Part shown: positions 51,039 through 60,154 of the stretch, in pieces | How positions within the stretch are numbered: the stretch's first letter is position 1 | Layout: every line of letters begins with the position of its first letter | NCBI RefSeq assembly: GCF_046546515.1 | Contig: NZ_JBKHKJ010000009.1 | Location: forward strand, 90,678-154,677 | Length of the DNA: 64,000 bases | From: Parasediminibacterium sp046546515 | Lineage (GTDB): Bacteria > Bacteroidota > Bacteroidia > Chitinophagales > Chitinophagaceae | Direction of reading: 5' to 3' | Position numbers and translations under genes: made by a program | The notes under the pieces: generated by a model | What the model was told of the DNA's origin: nothing | Databases searched by the model: none | Seen by the model: the letters and a program-made list of their open reading frames with translations, nothing else

Positions 51039-52064
51039 CTATCGTTGCACCCTTCCGCTTCCATCACCTTTTACTATGCCCATTACTTCTTCTACGGTTA
51101 CTTGGTTCAAGTCGCCATGAATGGTATGTTTCAAAGCACTAGCTGCTACGCCAAACTCGGCTGATTCAGCCATTGTTTTTCCGCTTACAAGGCCATAGAT
51201 AAAGCCGCTTGCAAAGCTGTCGCCACTACCAACACGGTCCACAATGCGAACTTCGTATTCTTTTGTATGGTAAAATTCAGTGCCATCATATACCAATGCA
51301 CTCCAGCCATTATCAGAAGCACTGTGGCTTTCGCGAAGGGTAGAAGCGATGTATTTGAAACCAAACTTAGCTTGCATTTGCTTGAAAACGCTTTTGTAGC
51401 CATCTAGGTTTAATTCGCCTTTGGTTACGTCAGTGCCTTCAGATTTGAAACCTAGTGTAGTATCTGCATCTTCTTCATTACCAATACAAACATCTACATA
51501 CTGGCAAAGCTTTGTCATTACTTCCCTTGCTTTTTCTTTGCTCCACAATTTTTTACGGTAGTTAAGGTCAATACTGGTAGTAATGCCTTTTGCTTTAGCC
51601 GCTTTTAAAGCCTCCAATGTAAGTGCGGCAGCTTTATCGCTCAATGCTGGTGTGATACCAGTAGTATGAAACCAGTCAGCCCCTTCAAATATTTTATCGA
51701 AATCAAATTCAGAAGCATCTACATCTGCAATTGCAGCGCCAGCACGGTCATAAATAACTTTACTAGCACGCATTGAAGCACCCGTTTCCAAGAAATAAAT
51801 ACCAATCCTGTCGCCACCCCTTGCAACAAATTGTGTATCAACGCCATAACGACGAAGGTGGTTGATAGCTGCCTGCCCTAAAGCATCTTTAGGCACTTTA
51901 GACACGAAACGGCCTTCTAGGCCATAATTACAAATAGCGGCAGCCACGTTTGCTTCGCCGCCACCATAGGTAACATCGAAACTGGTTGACTGCTCAAAAC
52001 GCTGGAAACCGGGGGTAGATAAACGCATCATTATCTCACCCAGTGTTACTACTTTCTTACTCAT
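51039..52064 (-). CDS. kdgK: 2-keto-3-deoxygluconate kinase (PfkB family)
   Basis: A 341-residue ribokinase-fold kinase. The N-terminal GEIMMRLSTPG and TYGGGEANVAAAICNYG and the C-terminal active-site motif DRVGSGDSFASGFIYG (catalytic Asp in GSGD) are intact. It phosphorylates KDG to KDPG for the aldolase gene nearby. The window order araC-kduD-kduI-kdgK-yhcH-kdgA-exuT makes the assignment firm. Confidence 0.93.
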   Translation of the reverse strand: MSKKVVTLGEIMMRLSTPGFQRFEQSTSFDVTYGGGEANVAAAICNYGLEGRFVSKVPKDALGQAAINHLRRYGVDTQFVARGGDRIGIYFLETGASMRASKVIYDRAGAAIADVDASEFDFDKIFEGADWFHTTGITPALSDKAAALTLEALKAAKAKGITTSIDLNYRKKLWSKEKAREVMTKLCQYVDVCIGNEEDADTTLGFKSEGTDVTKGELNLDGYKSVFKQMQAKFGFKYIASTLRESHSASDNGWSALVYDGTEFYHTKEYEVRIVDRVGSGDSFASGFIYGLVSGKTMAESAEFGVAASALKHTIHGDLNQVTVEEVMGIVKGDGSGRVQR

Positions 52065-52416
52065 TGTTTTTGTTATTGTGGAATTGTGATTAAAAGACTT
52101 TATTGGCCTGAATTAGCAATTTTTAGCGTGCAAAGATGCAGGGTATTTTCAGTTCAACCATCCTGAAATTTTCCTGCAACCATCCTGAAATCTAAACTTT
52201 ACCACAAGGGACACAAAGGATTTGCACAAAGCACACTAGTAAAAATTGATTTATTGGCTGCACCTTACACTCAAAGGACACAAGGTTTATGCGGCAACAC
52301 TGCTTATTTTTTTAGCGTTTGTGAAAACGCTTTGTGTCCTTTATCTCCCAATTTCCTTTTGTACATTGTGTTTACTATCCCTTGTGTACCTTGTGGTAAA
52401 AACATCCTAACCAAAA
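52065..52416. repeat. Foldback repeat of ACCACAAGGGACACAAAG type
   Basis: Between kdgK and kduI. Left arm TACCACAAGGGACACAAAGG; right arm CCCTTGTGTACCTTGTGGTA, with inner repeats of CTCAAAGGACACAAGG and CTTTGTGTCC. Variant of the GCCAC family also seen at 55529-55765. No gene seen. Confidence 0.7.
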
Positions 52417-53247
52417 TTATTTCAAGCTGGCAATTGGGGCTGGATCCATATCTGTAAACTCCTTGTTTTCGCCAGCCATAGCCCAGATAAAACCATAGTT
52501 TGCCGTTCCGCTGCCAAAGTGTACAGACCATGGTGCTGCTATTACTGCCTCGTGGTTGGCCATGATTAAGTGCCTTGTTTCCTGTGGTTCGCCCATCATG
52601 TGGAACACACGTTGTGTTTCAGCCACGTCAAAATAAAAATAGACTTCCATGCGACGGGTATGGGTGTGTGGTGGAACTGAATTCCAAACACTACCTGGAT
52701 CTAATACTGTAAGCCCCATTACCAACTGGCAACTTTGTATGCCATCGTTGTGGATGTATTTATAGATAGTCCTTTTGTTGGAAGTAGAAATATCGCCCAA
52801 TGCTACCGGTGCTGCTTGTTCTTTTGTAGATTTTGAGTTAGGGTAAGTATGGTGCGCTGGGGTTGACAATAAGAAGAAATCGGCTGGGGTAGCAGCATCG
52901 GCAGAAGTAAAAAACACCTCTTTAGTGCCTTTGCCTAAATAAAGGGCATCTAGTTTTTCCAACTCATATTGCACGCCATCAGCCTCTACCTTTCCTTTAC
53001 CACCTACATTTATAATGCCTATTTCCCTTCTTTCTAGGAAAAAATTGGCTCTTAACTCAGGTTCATTTGGCAATTGCAATTTTTGGGTAACTGGCTTTGC
53101 ACCACCAATTATTACCCTGTCGTAATGCGAATACACCAATTTAAGGGTATCGCCTGCTAAAATGCCATCTACTAAAAAATTCTCACGCAACTGCTTGGTT
53201 GTCATGGTACTCACCTCTTTCGGGCTATTTTGAAAACGAACCTCCAT
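52417..53247 (-). CDS. kduI: 5-dehydro-4-deoxy-D-glucuronate isomerase
   Basis: A 276-residue KduI cupin enzyme. PPHTHTRRMEVYFYFDV carries the zinc ligands (two His and a Glu), with the fourth His in APWSVHFGSGTANYGFIWAM. It isomerises 5-keto-4-deoxyuronate to 2,5-diketo-3-deoxygluconate. It precedes kdgK and follows kduD on the same strand. The start ATG at 53247 (MEVRFQNSPKEV) matches family N-termini. Confidence 0.95.
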   Translation of the reverse strand: MEVRFQNSPKEVSTMTTKQLRENFLVDGILAGDTLKLVYSHYDRVIIGGAKPVTQKLQLPNEPELRANFFLERREIGIINVGGKGKVEADGVQYELEKLDALYLGKGTKEVFFTSADAATPADFFLLSTPAHHTYPNSKSTKEQAAPVALGDISTSNKRTIYKYIHNDGIQSCQLVMGLTVLDPGSVWNSVPPHTHTRRMEVYFYFDVAETQRVFHMMGEPQETRHLIMANHEAVIAAPWSVHFGSGTANYGFIWAMAGENKEFTDMDPAPIASLK

Positions 53248-53375
53248 AATAATTAGGAATTATAAATTAAGAATTAGGAATTGCATACTGCGAATTATAA
53301 ATTAAGAATATGAATTAAGAGTAGGAGTCTTCACGTTTTAAAATTCCTAATTCCTAATTCTCAATTCCTAATTTA
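53248..53375. repeat. AT-rich short repeats (TAATTCCTAATT type)
   Basis: Tandem AATTAGGAATTATAAATTAAG and AATTCCTAATTCCTAATTC segments, some mutually complementary, between kduD and kduI. Confidence 0.7.
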
Positions 53376-53376
53376 T

Positions 53377-54147
53377 TTACCTCCCCATCCACCCGCCATC
53401 CACGATAAGGATTGTGCCATTTACATAGTTGGCTGCTGGTGAACTAAGGAATACAACTGGGCCTTTAAAATCTTCAGGCTCGCCCCAGCGGCCTGCCGGT
53501 ATCCTGCTAAGGATAGATTTGCTCCTTTCTGCGTCTTCCCGCAAAGCTTGTGTATTATCGGTAGAAATATAACCTGGTGCAATGCCGTTTATGTTCACGC
53601 CTTTGCCAGCCCACTCGTTAGCAAATGCTTTTATTAAACTACCCAAAGCTGCCTTGCTTGCTGCATACCCCGGCACCAAGATGCCACCCTGAAAAGTAAG
53701 CAAGGAGCAGGTAAACACAATCTTCCCTTCGCCACGGGCGATCATGTCTTTGCCAAATTCACGGGCAAGTATGAATTGGGCGTTCAGGTTAATGTTGATT
53801 ACCTTGTCCCACATATCATCCGGGTGTTCTGCAATAGGTGTCCTAAGGATTGTACCCGCATTGTTAATCAAAATATCTATTTGCCCCTCGTTGGCTTTCA
53901 CTTTTTCTATAAAAGCATAGATAGATGCCCTGTCGCCCAAGTCGCACTGATATGCCTTGAACGTGCCGCCAGCAGCTACCACTGCTTTTTCCACATCGCT
54001 GCCTTCTGGTGCCAACCTGCTAGATACGCCAATAATATTGGCACCAGCCTCTGCAAGGCCAACTGCCATTGCAAGGCCAATACCGCTGCTGCAACCTGTA
54101 ACCAAGGCAGTTTTACCTGTTAAATCAAAACTGTTTTTTATGCTCAT
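53377..54147 (-). CDS. kduD: 2-dehydro-3-deoxy-D-gluconate 5-dehydrogenase (SDR)
   Basis: A 256-residue short-chain dehydrogenase. The cofactor motif TGCSSGIG (about 17-24), NNAG, and the catalytic YAASKAAL are present. In this setting it is KduD, which reduces 2,5-diketo-3-deoxygluconate to KDG with NADH. First enzyme gene of the cluster, behind the AraC-type regulator. Confidence 0.93.
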   Translation of the reverse strand: MSIKNSFDLTGKTALVTGCSSGIGLAMAVGLAEAGANIIGVSSRLAPEGSDVEKAVVAAGGTFKAYQCDLGDRASIYAFIEKVKANEGQIDILINNAGTILRTPIAEHPDDMWDKVININLNAQFILAREFGKDMIARGEGKIVFTCSLLTFQGGILVPGYAASKAALGSLIKAFANEWAGKGVNINGIAPGYISTDNTQALREDAERSKSILSRIPAGRWGEPEDFKGPVVFLSSPAANYVNGTILIVDGGWMGR

Positions 54148-54423
54148 AATTGTTGTGTATTTGTAATAAGATTTGTTTCTGTAAAAGACTTATCCAAAAT
54201 GGCGGTTAGAAGATAAAATAGTTGGTTTTCACTGCAAAAATTAAATGATTAAAACAAATGGCCATGTTACTATTACCTAAATCGGCACTAGCGGAGCATA
54301 CAATCGAAATAGCAGCTACAAACATATTAAGAAACCACAAGTAAAAGCGTTTTTTTGCTAAAGAATTAGCAGGATAGTTCAAAAAAAAGCCGTTTCTGTA
54401 CAACCTTTTTTTTAGGGAACGAT

Positions 54424-54548
54424 GCCACAAAGGTTTTTTGCCATAAGGCACGAAGGCTCAAAGCATCACGAAGGAGGTAAAGAAGAAAAAAGAAAAAGAT
54501 AATGGTGATTTTCATTTTGCTTCTTTGCGTTTTCGTGTCTTTGTGGCG
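54424..54548. repeat. Foldback repeat, GCCAC/GCCATAAGGCACGAAGG family
   Basis: Left arms GCCACAAAGGTTTTTTGCCA and TAAGGCACGAAGGCTCAAAG; right arm TTTGCGTTTTCGTGTCTTTG then TGGC. It overlaps the end of the regulator region; 54148-54558 has no gene that I can see, though a 3-nt-scale low-complexity frame reads through the repeat. Confidence 0.72.
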
Positions 54549-54558
54549 ATAAAAAATC

Positions 54559-55485
54559 TTAGCTTTCCTCTCCCCGTTCATGGAACGCCTCGGCATGGTA
54601 GCGGCTTAGTTTTACTTCTTGGTAATATTTTCGGTGCTGCATGGGTGTTTTTCCAATAATGGCCTTGAAATGGCGGTTAAAATTTGAGAAATTATTGTAG
54701 CCGCTTTCAAAGCATATTTCCGCAACGCTTTTACTGGTTTCTGCCAACAGCTTGGCGGCATGGCCTATGCGCACTTCAATCAGGAACAGCGAAAAAGTTT
54801 TCTTCAGCCTCGACTTAAAATACCTGCAAAAAGCCGTGGGTGTCATGTGTGCTACCTTGGCTATTTTTTCTAATGGTATCTCGTGGTGGAAATTTTTAAG
54901 TATATACTGGTAAATGGTATTGATGCGGTTGGTTTCATCAGGCGAAAAATCGAATGCAATATCTTTCTCCGAAACGGGCTTTGTCTGGGTGGAATTTGCA
55001 ATAATGTCCAATATATTCAACAACAACCAAATACGTTTGGTCCCATTGCTTTTTAATAGTTGTTCCAGCAGTAGGGCCACTTCCTCCTTGGTTTCATCTT
55101 TTATGCGCACAGCACGGTTTGCTTTTACAAACAGCAAATCCGCCAACAAGCTGTTCTCCGGCAGCTTAAAAAAATCTGCCCCAAGGCACTCGGGCAAGAA
55201 ATGCACAACGATAGACTCCATTTTTAGGGTAGAGCCTTTTTCCATGTAGCAATCATCGCTTTTCCACAGGTGAGGTAGGTGCGGCCCCAGCAAAATCATG
55301 TCCCCCGCCTTGAAGTGGTGTACATGGTTGCCGATAAACTGCCTGCCTATACCTTTTAATATATAGATAAGCTCTATCTCGGGGTGGTGGTGCCATTTGT
55401 TGTAAAAATAAGGCAGCACATCGTGCCGCACGCTGAACGAATGCTCGGGCTTTAAATGTATTTTTAAAAGTGCCGGTGTTTTCAA
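54559..55485 (-). CDS. AraC-family transcriptional regulator
   Basis: A 308-residue regulator. The N-terminal half is a cupin-type sensor (WHHHPEIELIYILKGIGRQFIG, FKAGDMILLGPHLPHLW), the C-terminal third a double helix-turn-helix with VAHMTPTAFCRYFKSRLKKT and FESGYNNFSNFNRHFKAIIG. The start is TTG at 55485, since no ATG lies in frame nearby; low certainty. It is the first gene on the minus strand before kduD and is divergent to ppsA, so it probably controls the uronate genes in response to a pathway sugar. Confidence 0.9.
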   Translation of the reverse strand: MKTPALLKIHLKPEHSFSVRHDVLPYFYNKWHHHPEIELIYILKGIGRQFIGNHVHHFKAGDMILLGPHLPHLWKSDDCYMEKGSTLKMESIVVHFLPECLGADFFKLPENSLLADLLFVKANRAVRIKDETKEEVALLLEQLLKSNGTKRIWLLLNILDIIANSTQTKPVSEKDIAFDFSPDETNRINTIYQYILKNFHHEIPLEKIAKVAHMTPTAFCRYFKSRLKKTFSLFLIEVRIGHAAKLLAETSKSVAEICFESGYNNFSNFNRHFKAIIGKTPMQHRKYYQEVKLSRYHAEAFHERGEES

Positions 55486-55528
55486 AACTGGTGTTTTATT
55501 GTTTTTTCTTTTTTGCTTGATATTTTTA

Positions 55529-55765
55529 CCACAAGGCTCACAAGGGAATTAGGAAACACAAGGAACACAAGGTTATATCATTAGATATATAAGGTAAAGG
55601 GCACAAGGAATTTTCACAAATCCAAAAACATAGCAAGATTCCCGCATAGCCTTGTTCTTATTTACCCCCTTTAGGGGGTTGGGGGCAAGTGCAACGTACT
55701 AGCTGACATATCGTATTTTACCTTGTGTACTTTGTGTAAACCCCTTGTGTTCCTTGTGGTTAAAT
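55529..55765. repeat. Foldback repeat, ACCACAAGG/CCTTGTGG family
   Basis: Left arm ACCACAAGGCTCACAAGGGA and repeated AACACAAGGAACACAAGG; right arm TTACCTTGTGTACTTTGTGT, CCTTGTGTTCCTTGTGG. It encloses CCCCCTTTAGGGGGTTGGGG at 55664-55685. It fills most of the gap between araC and ppsA, the only gene-free space there (55486-55975). Confidence 0.72.
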
Positions 55766-55975
55766 TTCCCTTTTACTTTATTTATATATTATGCAAATCA
55801 ATTGCCTTACAAAACCTCAACACCATAAAAGTAGAATTTTTGGTATTAGATTGATACATAAATATTAAAATACCAGCACTATTGGATAAGATAATACCAG
55901 TTTAGGATAAGGGGATACCAAGCATATCGCCTGTTTAAAAATAATTTTGTATTATCACTTTTAAACACAAGCATT

Positions 55976-58405
55976 ATGACAACGATTGAAACCCAATTGA
56001 TCCTGCCTCTGGAAAAAGTAGGCATTAACGACATTGAAAAAGTAGGCGGCAAAAATGCTTCGCTGGGCGAAATGATACAGCACCTTTCGGCAAGGGGCGT
56101 ACAAATCCCTGGAGGGTTTGTAGTAACCGTGGAGGCCTACGAATATTTTATTGCCTATAACCAGTTGGACAGCAAGATAAAGTCTATAGTGGCCGGGCTA
56201 GATGCAGACAATATCCAATCGCTGCAGTTTTGTGGTGATGCCGTGCGGGAATTGATAGAAAGTGGTGATTTCCCAGATGATTTAGCCAATGAAATAGAAC
56301 ACGCATATACCCTGCTTTCCCAAAAGCATGGGCAAGATAATACAGATGTGGCCGTGCGTTCCTCCGCCACGGCAGAAGACCTGCCAGATGCTTCTTTCGC
56401 TGGGCAGCAGGAAACTTTTTTAAATGTAAACGGGGCAGCGGACTTGTTGCATACCATCAAAAAATGCTTTGCTTCGCTATTTACTGACAGGGCAATCAGC
56501 TACCGGCATAGTTTTGGGTACGACCATTTCCTGGTAAAGCTATCTGTTTGCGTGCAAAAAATGGTACGGAGCGATCTGGCAGCCGCTGGCGTGGCTTTCT
56601 CGATAGATACTGAAAGTGGTTTTAAAGATGCTGTAATTATCAACGGCTCTTATGGCCTAGGTGAAATGGTGGTGCAAGGTGCTGTAAGCCCAGATGAGTT
56701 CATTGTTTTTAAACCAGCTTTGAAAAAAGGCTTTTCGCCTATCATCGAGAAAAAGATGGGGGTAAAAAACCGCAAGATGGTGTACAGCAAAATAGCGGGC
56801 GAGCGGGTAACCATCGTGCCAGTAGATGCGGCTGACGAAAACAGGTTTTGCCTCAGCAACACCGCTATACTGCAACTAGCCACATGGGTTGTGGCTATTG
56901 AAGAGTATTACTCCACCATAAAAGGACAATGGTGCCCAATGGATGTGGAATGGGCGGTAGATGGCATTACCAATCAACTGTTTATAGTGCAGGCCAGGCC
57001 TGAAACCATCCACTCCCGCAGGGAAGCCAGCACGGTGAAAGAATACATAATTGAAGACAAGAACAGGGAAAAGAAAATAATTGCAAAAGGCATCGCCGTG
57101 GGCGACAAAATAGCCAGCGGCAAGGTAAGGATGATACACAACCTTGCCAAGGAAGAAATACAGCACTATGTTTTTGAAAGAGGCGACGTATTGGTAACCG
57201 ACATGACCGACCCCGACTGGGAACCCATCATGAAAAAAGCCGCAGCCATCATAACCAACAAAGGCGGGCGTACCTGCCATGCAGCAATAGTAGCCCGTGA
57301 AATGGGCGTGCCAGCCATAGTAGGCTGTGGCAATGCCACCAAGCTGTTGCAGGAAGGCATCATGGTTACCGCATCCTGCGCAGAAGGAGAGGTAGGCTAT
57401 ATCTACAGCGGGGCAATCCCCTTCCATGAGGAAATACACGACCTTAGCAAGCTGCCTGCCATTAAAACACCCGTGCTGCTTAACGTAGCCTCACCAGACA
57501 TGGCATTCCATTTTGCGCACTTGCAAGCTAAGGGTATTGGGCTGGCTAGGGAGGAATTTATTATCAACAACTACATCAAAGTGCACCCCATGGCTTTGCT
57601 AAAGCATGAGTCGCTGGGAGACGAGGCATTGACAAAAACCATCAACCATGCCGCAAGGGGCTATGCCAATGGGGAAGCATTCTTTATAGAAAAGCTGTCG
57701 CAGGGCGTGGCCAAGATAGGGGCGGCCTTTTACCCCAACAAGGTAATCGTGCGTTTTTCTGACTTCAAGAGCAATGAGTATTATAACCTACCTGGCGGCC
57801 ACCACTTTGAGCCGCACGAGGAAAACCCGATGATAGGATGGAGGGGCGCATCCCGCTATTACTCCAAGGAGTACAAGGAAGCTTTTGGCATGGAGTGCAA
57901 AGCCATAAGGAAAGTAAGGGAGGAAATGGGGCTGGACAATGTGATAGTGATGATACCATTCTGCCGCACACCCAAGGAACTTTTGGCCGTGTATGATGTA
58001 ATGAAAGAGTATGGGCTGGAAAGGGGCAAGAACGGGCTGGAAGTGTATATAATGGCCGAGCTGCCCTCCAACGTATTGCTGGCAGATGTGTTTGCCAAAC
58101 ATATAGATGGCTTTTCCATTGGGTCCAACGACCTTACCCAGCTTACCTTGGGGCTAGACAGGGATTCTGCCCTGGTGGCACACCTGTACGACGAGCGGAA
58201 CGAAGCGGTGAAAGCCATGATTTCGCTGCTGATAAAAGCCGCAAAAGCCGCCAAGATAAAGGTCGGCATCTGCGGGCAGGGCCCTTCTGACTTTCCTGAC
58301 TTTGCCCAGTTTTTGGTGGAAGAGGGCATTGATACCATCTCGGTAACCCCCGATGCGTATTTTAAAACGGTGAATGCCATAGCAAAAATTAATGGCGTGG
58401 CGTAG
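55976..58405 (+). CDS. ppsA: Phosphoenolpyruvate synthase
   Basis: An 809-residue PEP synthase. The N-terminal ATP-grasp part starts VGGKNASLGEM with VRSSATAEDLPDASFAGQQE, the phospho-His domain has GGRTCHAAIVAREMGVPAIVG with the catalytic His, and the C-terminal TIM barrel has GLAREEFII (start), VMIPFCRTP and ICGQGPSDFPDFAQFLVEEG. It converts pyruvate and ATP to PEP, AMP and phosphate, the first step of gluconeogenesis from pyruvate, which fits a strain living on uronates. Divergent to the araC-type gene. Confidence 0.96.
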   Translation: MTTIETQLILPLEKVGINDIEKVGGKNASLGEMIQHLSARGVQIPGGFVVTVEAYEYFIAYNQLDSKIKSIVAGLDADNIQSLQFCGDAVRELIESGDFPDDLANEIEHAYTLLSQKHGQDNTDVAVRSSATAEDLPDASFAGQQETFLNVNGAADLLHTIKKCFASLFTDRAISYRHSFGYDHFLVKLSVCVQKMVRSDLAAAGVAFSIDTESGFKDAVIINGSYGLGEMVVQGAVSPDEFIVFKPALKKGFSPIIEKKMGVKNRKMVYSKIAGERVTIVPVDAADENRFCLSNTAILQLATWVVAIEEYYSTIKGQWCPMDVEWAVDGITNQLFIVQARPETIHSRREASTVKEYIIEDKNREKKIIAKGIAVGDKIASGKVRMIHNLAKEEIQHYVFERGDVLVTDMTDPDWEPIMKKAAAIITNKGGRTCHAAIVAREMGVPAIVGCGNATKLLQEGIMVTASCAEGEVGYIYSGAIPFHEEIHDLSKLPAIKTPVLLNVASPDMAFHFAHLQAKGIGLAREEFIINNYIKVHPMALLKHESLGDEALTKTINHAARGYANGEAFFIEKLSQGVAKIGAAFYPNKVIVRFSDFKSNEYYNLPGGHHFEPHEENPMIGWRGASRYYSKEYKEAFGMECKAIRKVREEMGLDNVIVMIPFCRTPKELLAVYDVMKEYGLERGKNGLEVYIMAELPSNVLLADVFAKHIDGFSIGSNDLTQLTLGLDRDSALVAHLYDERNEAVKAMISLLIKAAKAAKIKVGICGQGPSDFPDFAQFLVEEGIDTISVTPDAYFKTVNAIAKINGVA

Positions 58406-58427
58406 GTATATGTTGTTGAATGTTTGG

Positions 58428-58457
58428 GCCCGGGCAATTTGTTGCCTGGGCTTTTTT
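58428..58457 (+). terminator. Terminator after ppsA
   Basis: GCCCGGGCAA pairs with TTGCCTGGGC around TTTG, followed by six T. Confidence 0.85.
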
Positions 58458-58558
58458 GTGCTTTAACCTGGTTTAGCGTGCACTTTTTGGGGGCTTTGCA
58501 CCCTTTGTTTGGCATTGTATTTTGACGCTGATTTGAAATTTTAGGCCTATCTAGACTA

Positions 58559-58684
58559 TAACTCATTGAAATACAGTGTTTTTTAGTTTTTAAAGATGAG
58601 TGTTTTGTGAGTGATTTGTGAGTGAAAAATGAGTGTTTTGTGAGTGATTTTCGGGGGAAAGTGAGTGATTTTCGGGTTTTTTTA
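58559..58684 (+). repeat. 11-bp-array element, family B, copy B2
   Basis: Header TAACTCATTGAAATACAG at 58559-58576, then GAGTG at 58598, 58609, 58620, 58631 and 58642 (exact 11-base steps), one 10-base degenerate unit, GAGTG at 58663 and a degenerate GGG copy at 58674. Downstream ATGTTAAAAATAGTACC resembles B1 (ATGTTAAAAAGTAGCC), but the GGGGG hairpin module is not present here. Confidence 0.82.
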
Positions 58685-58860
58685 AGTGGGAAATTAACAT
58701 ATTATATTTTTTTTGATGTTAAAAATAGTACCATGAGGCTAAAGACCGATGCTAGGTTAACCATAGTGGTTGGCCTAACTGAGACATTAAAGTTTTTTGC
58801 ATTTTTAGTTAAAACTTACCCCGACTCGACCTCACCCCAACCCTCTCTAAAGCTAGCGTT

Positions 58861-59046
58861 TATAACAAATCTCATTGAACCAAATGTTGCCTCTTAGCGT
58901 GTAGACCTCACCCCCCAACCCACTCTCCGAAGGCGAGGGGGAGCCAACCCTTGACAAAATCCAAGAGGTTTTATGATAAATTTCACTTGCAGCTATCTAT
59001 TTTGGTTAAACTAAAAAGATTAAAAAGATGTGTGTATACCCTAGCT
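58861..59046 (+). repeat. Dispersed repeat E, copy 2
   Basis: Plus-strand copy of the stretch at 4023-4248, with the same order of blocks. Both copies keep a frame starting LTK and including FYDKF and YTLA, but no ATG or further support makes it a gene. It is separated by about 40 bases from element C2. Confidence 0.75.
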
Positions 59047-59084
59047 CCAAAGGAAGAGATGCAAGAAAAAAGAAGGGAATGAGA

Positions 59085-59488
59085 AGCACTAAGCGATGAC
59101 TTGAAATGGCTTTTTTTCTTCATTTTCCGTGATTTATTTTTTTTCGAGCCTGTCTTTTTGTTTCTAACTCATTGTTATTCAGTTATTTTATGTTATTTAA
59201 CCCTCGTTTTTTATGATAATTTAAGTGAATTTTATGATAATTTATTGATAATGGAATAATAGTTTTATGATACGAAACTGATAATTTATTGATAATAAAG
59301 TGATAAGATTTTGATAGTGAATTATCATTTTCCTAAGCAATCTACCAGCAGGTGCAGGAGCTAAAGCTTAGGTGGTTAGTTCCTGTTTTAATGTAAAGTT
59401 GGCATGGATATATAAAAAGCCCAAAATAAAAATCCTATATGGGGGAAATATGCCCCCATGAGTATCCAGAAATGCCCCCATATAGGAT
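59085..59488 (+). repeat. 11-bp-array element, family C, copy C2
   Basis: Header TAACTCATTGTTATTCAG at 59165-59182; array at 59214-59322 with ten units: TGATAATTTAA, then a 10-base unit, TGATAATTTAT, TGATAATGGAA, TAATAGTTTTA, TGATACGAAAC, TGATAATTTAT, TGATAATAAAG, TGATAAGATTT and TGATAGTGAAT. The hairpin module ATCCTATATGGGGG...ATATAGGAT is at 59432-59488. Inverted copy of C1 over about 400 bases. Confidence 0.87.
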
Positions 59489-59765
59489 TTTAGTGGTAAG
59501 TGGCGAGGAAGGGGATAGGAGGATGGGGGAGTTGGATAATATGTTTAAAAAAAAGCGGAAACTCCAAAAAATGAAGTTTTGAAATACCCCTCGTTCCATT
59601 TGAGAAGTGGATAAATTATTGATTGTAGGAGACCCACCCCCTAACCCCCTCCGAGGAGGGGAACGAGAAGACCTAAGCGAATAGTTGAAATGCACCACTT
59701 TTTTGTGCTTATACCCCTTTTTTACAGAAAAAACATTAAATTTGGCTAGCTAAACCAATGAATAC

Positions 59766-59953
59766 ATGAAAGCAATAGCAGGGGTAAAATTTATGAAAAT
59801 GCTTCTGGCAAAATAACCCATGACACCATTAGCTTGAAGTGCCATGCCAAAATAATAAAGGACTTAATAGACCACCAACTTATGGAAGATGCCCGAAAAG
59901 ATAGTTTTACCGATTGTGAGATAGCAAGAAAAGAATTGCTGGAGACGGTTTAG
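59766..59953 (+). pseudogene. Frameshifted antitoxin-like gene remnant
   Basis: The reading starts ATG-AAA-GCA at 59766 (MKAIAGVKF), then breaks; in the next frame it continues with YENASGKITHDTISLKCHAK and further on LIDHQLMEDARKDSFTDCEIARKELLETV to a TAG at 59951-59953. One base missing in the T-run near 59790 would restore a 62-residue frame. This resembles small type II antitoxins; a downstream frame (KQAYKIVVLK) may be the relic of its partner toxin. It could also be a sequencing slip. Confidence 0.45.
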
Positions 59954-60120
59954 AACAAAAGCAAAACAGGCATATAAAATTGTTGTTTTAAAACAAGTAT
60001 ACTAACGTTTCCGAAATGCTTTCCCCCATTCTGACTTACAAATAGTGGCTTGAAAAAGTTTTATGCACCCCTCATTTTTCTTTTCATCTTCTTTGTTTCC
60101 TTCATGCCGCTTTCGAGCCA

Positions 60121-60150
60121 TTGTTACGAAAAAAATACCCTTTATTTTTG
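60121..60150 (+). promoter_or_regulatory. Consensus Bacteroidota promoter of nadC
   Basis: TTG at 60121-60123, exactly 19 bases, then TATTTTTG at 60143-60150 (perfect TANNTTTG). The ATG used for nadC begins 5 bases later, so transcription would start about at the start codon; a leaderless transcript is likely. Confidence 0.75.
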
Positions 60151-60154
60151 CACA

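Noticed and set aside
58622..58897. 91-codon frame across B2 and repeat E
   Set aside because: It starts inside the GAGTG array and ends in the CTC/GAG repeat; no protein-like features.
60050..60154. Longer nadC start with a hydrophobic N-terminus
   Set aside because: The extension overlaps a consensus promoter and looks like translated leader; the NadC family starts at MDNELLRQLV.
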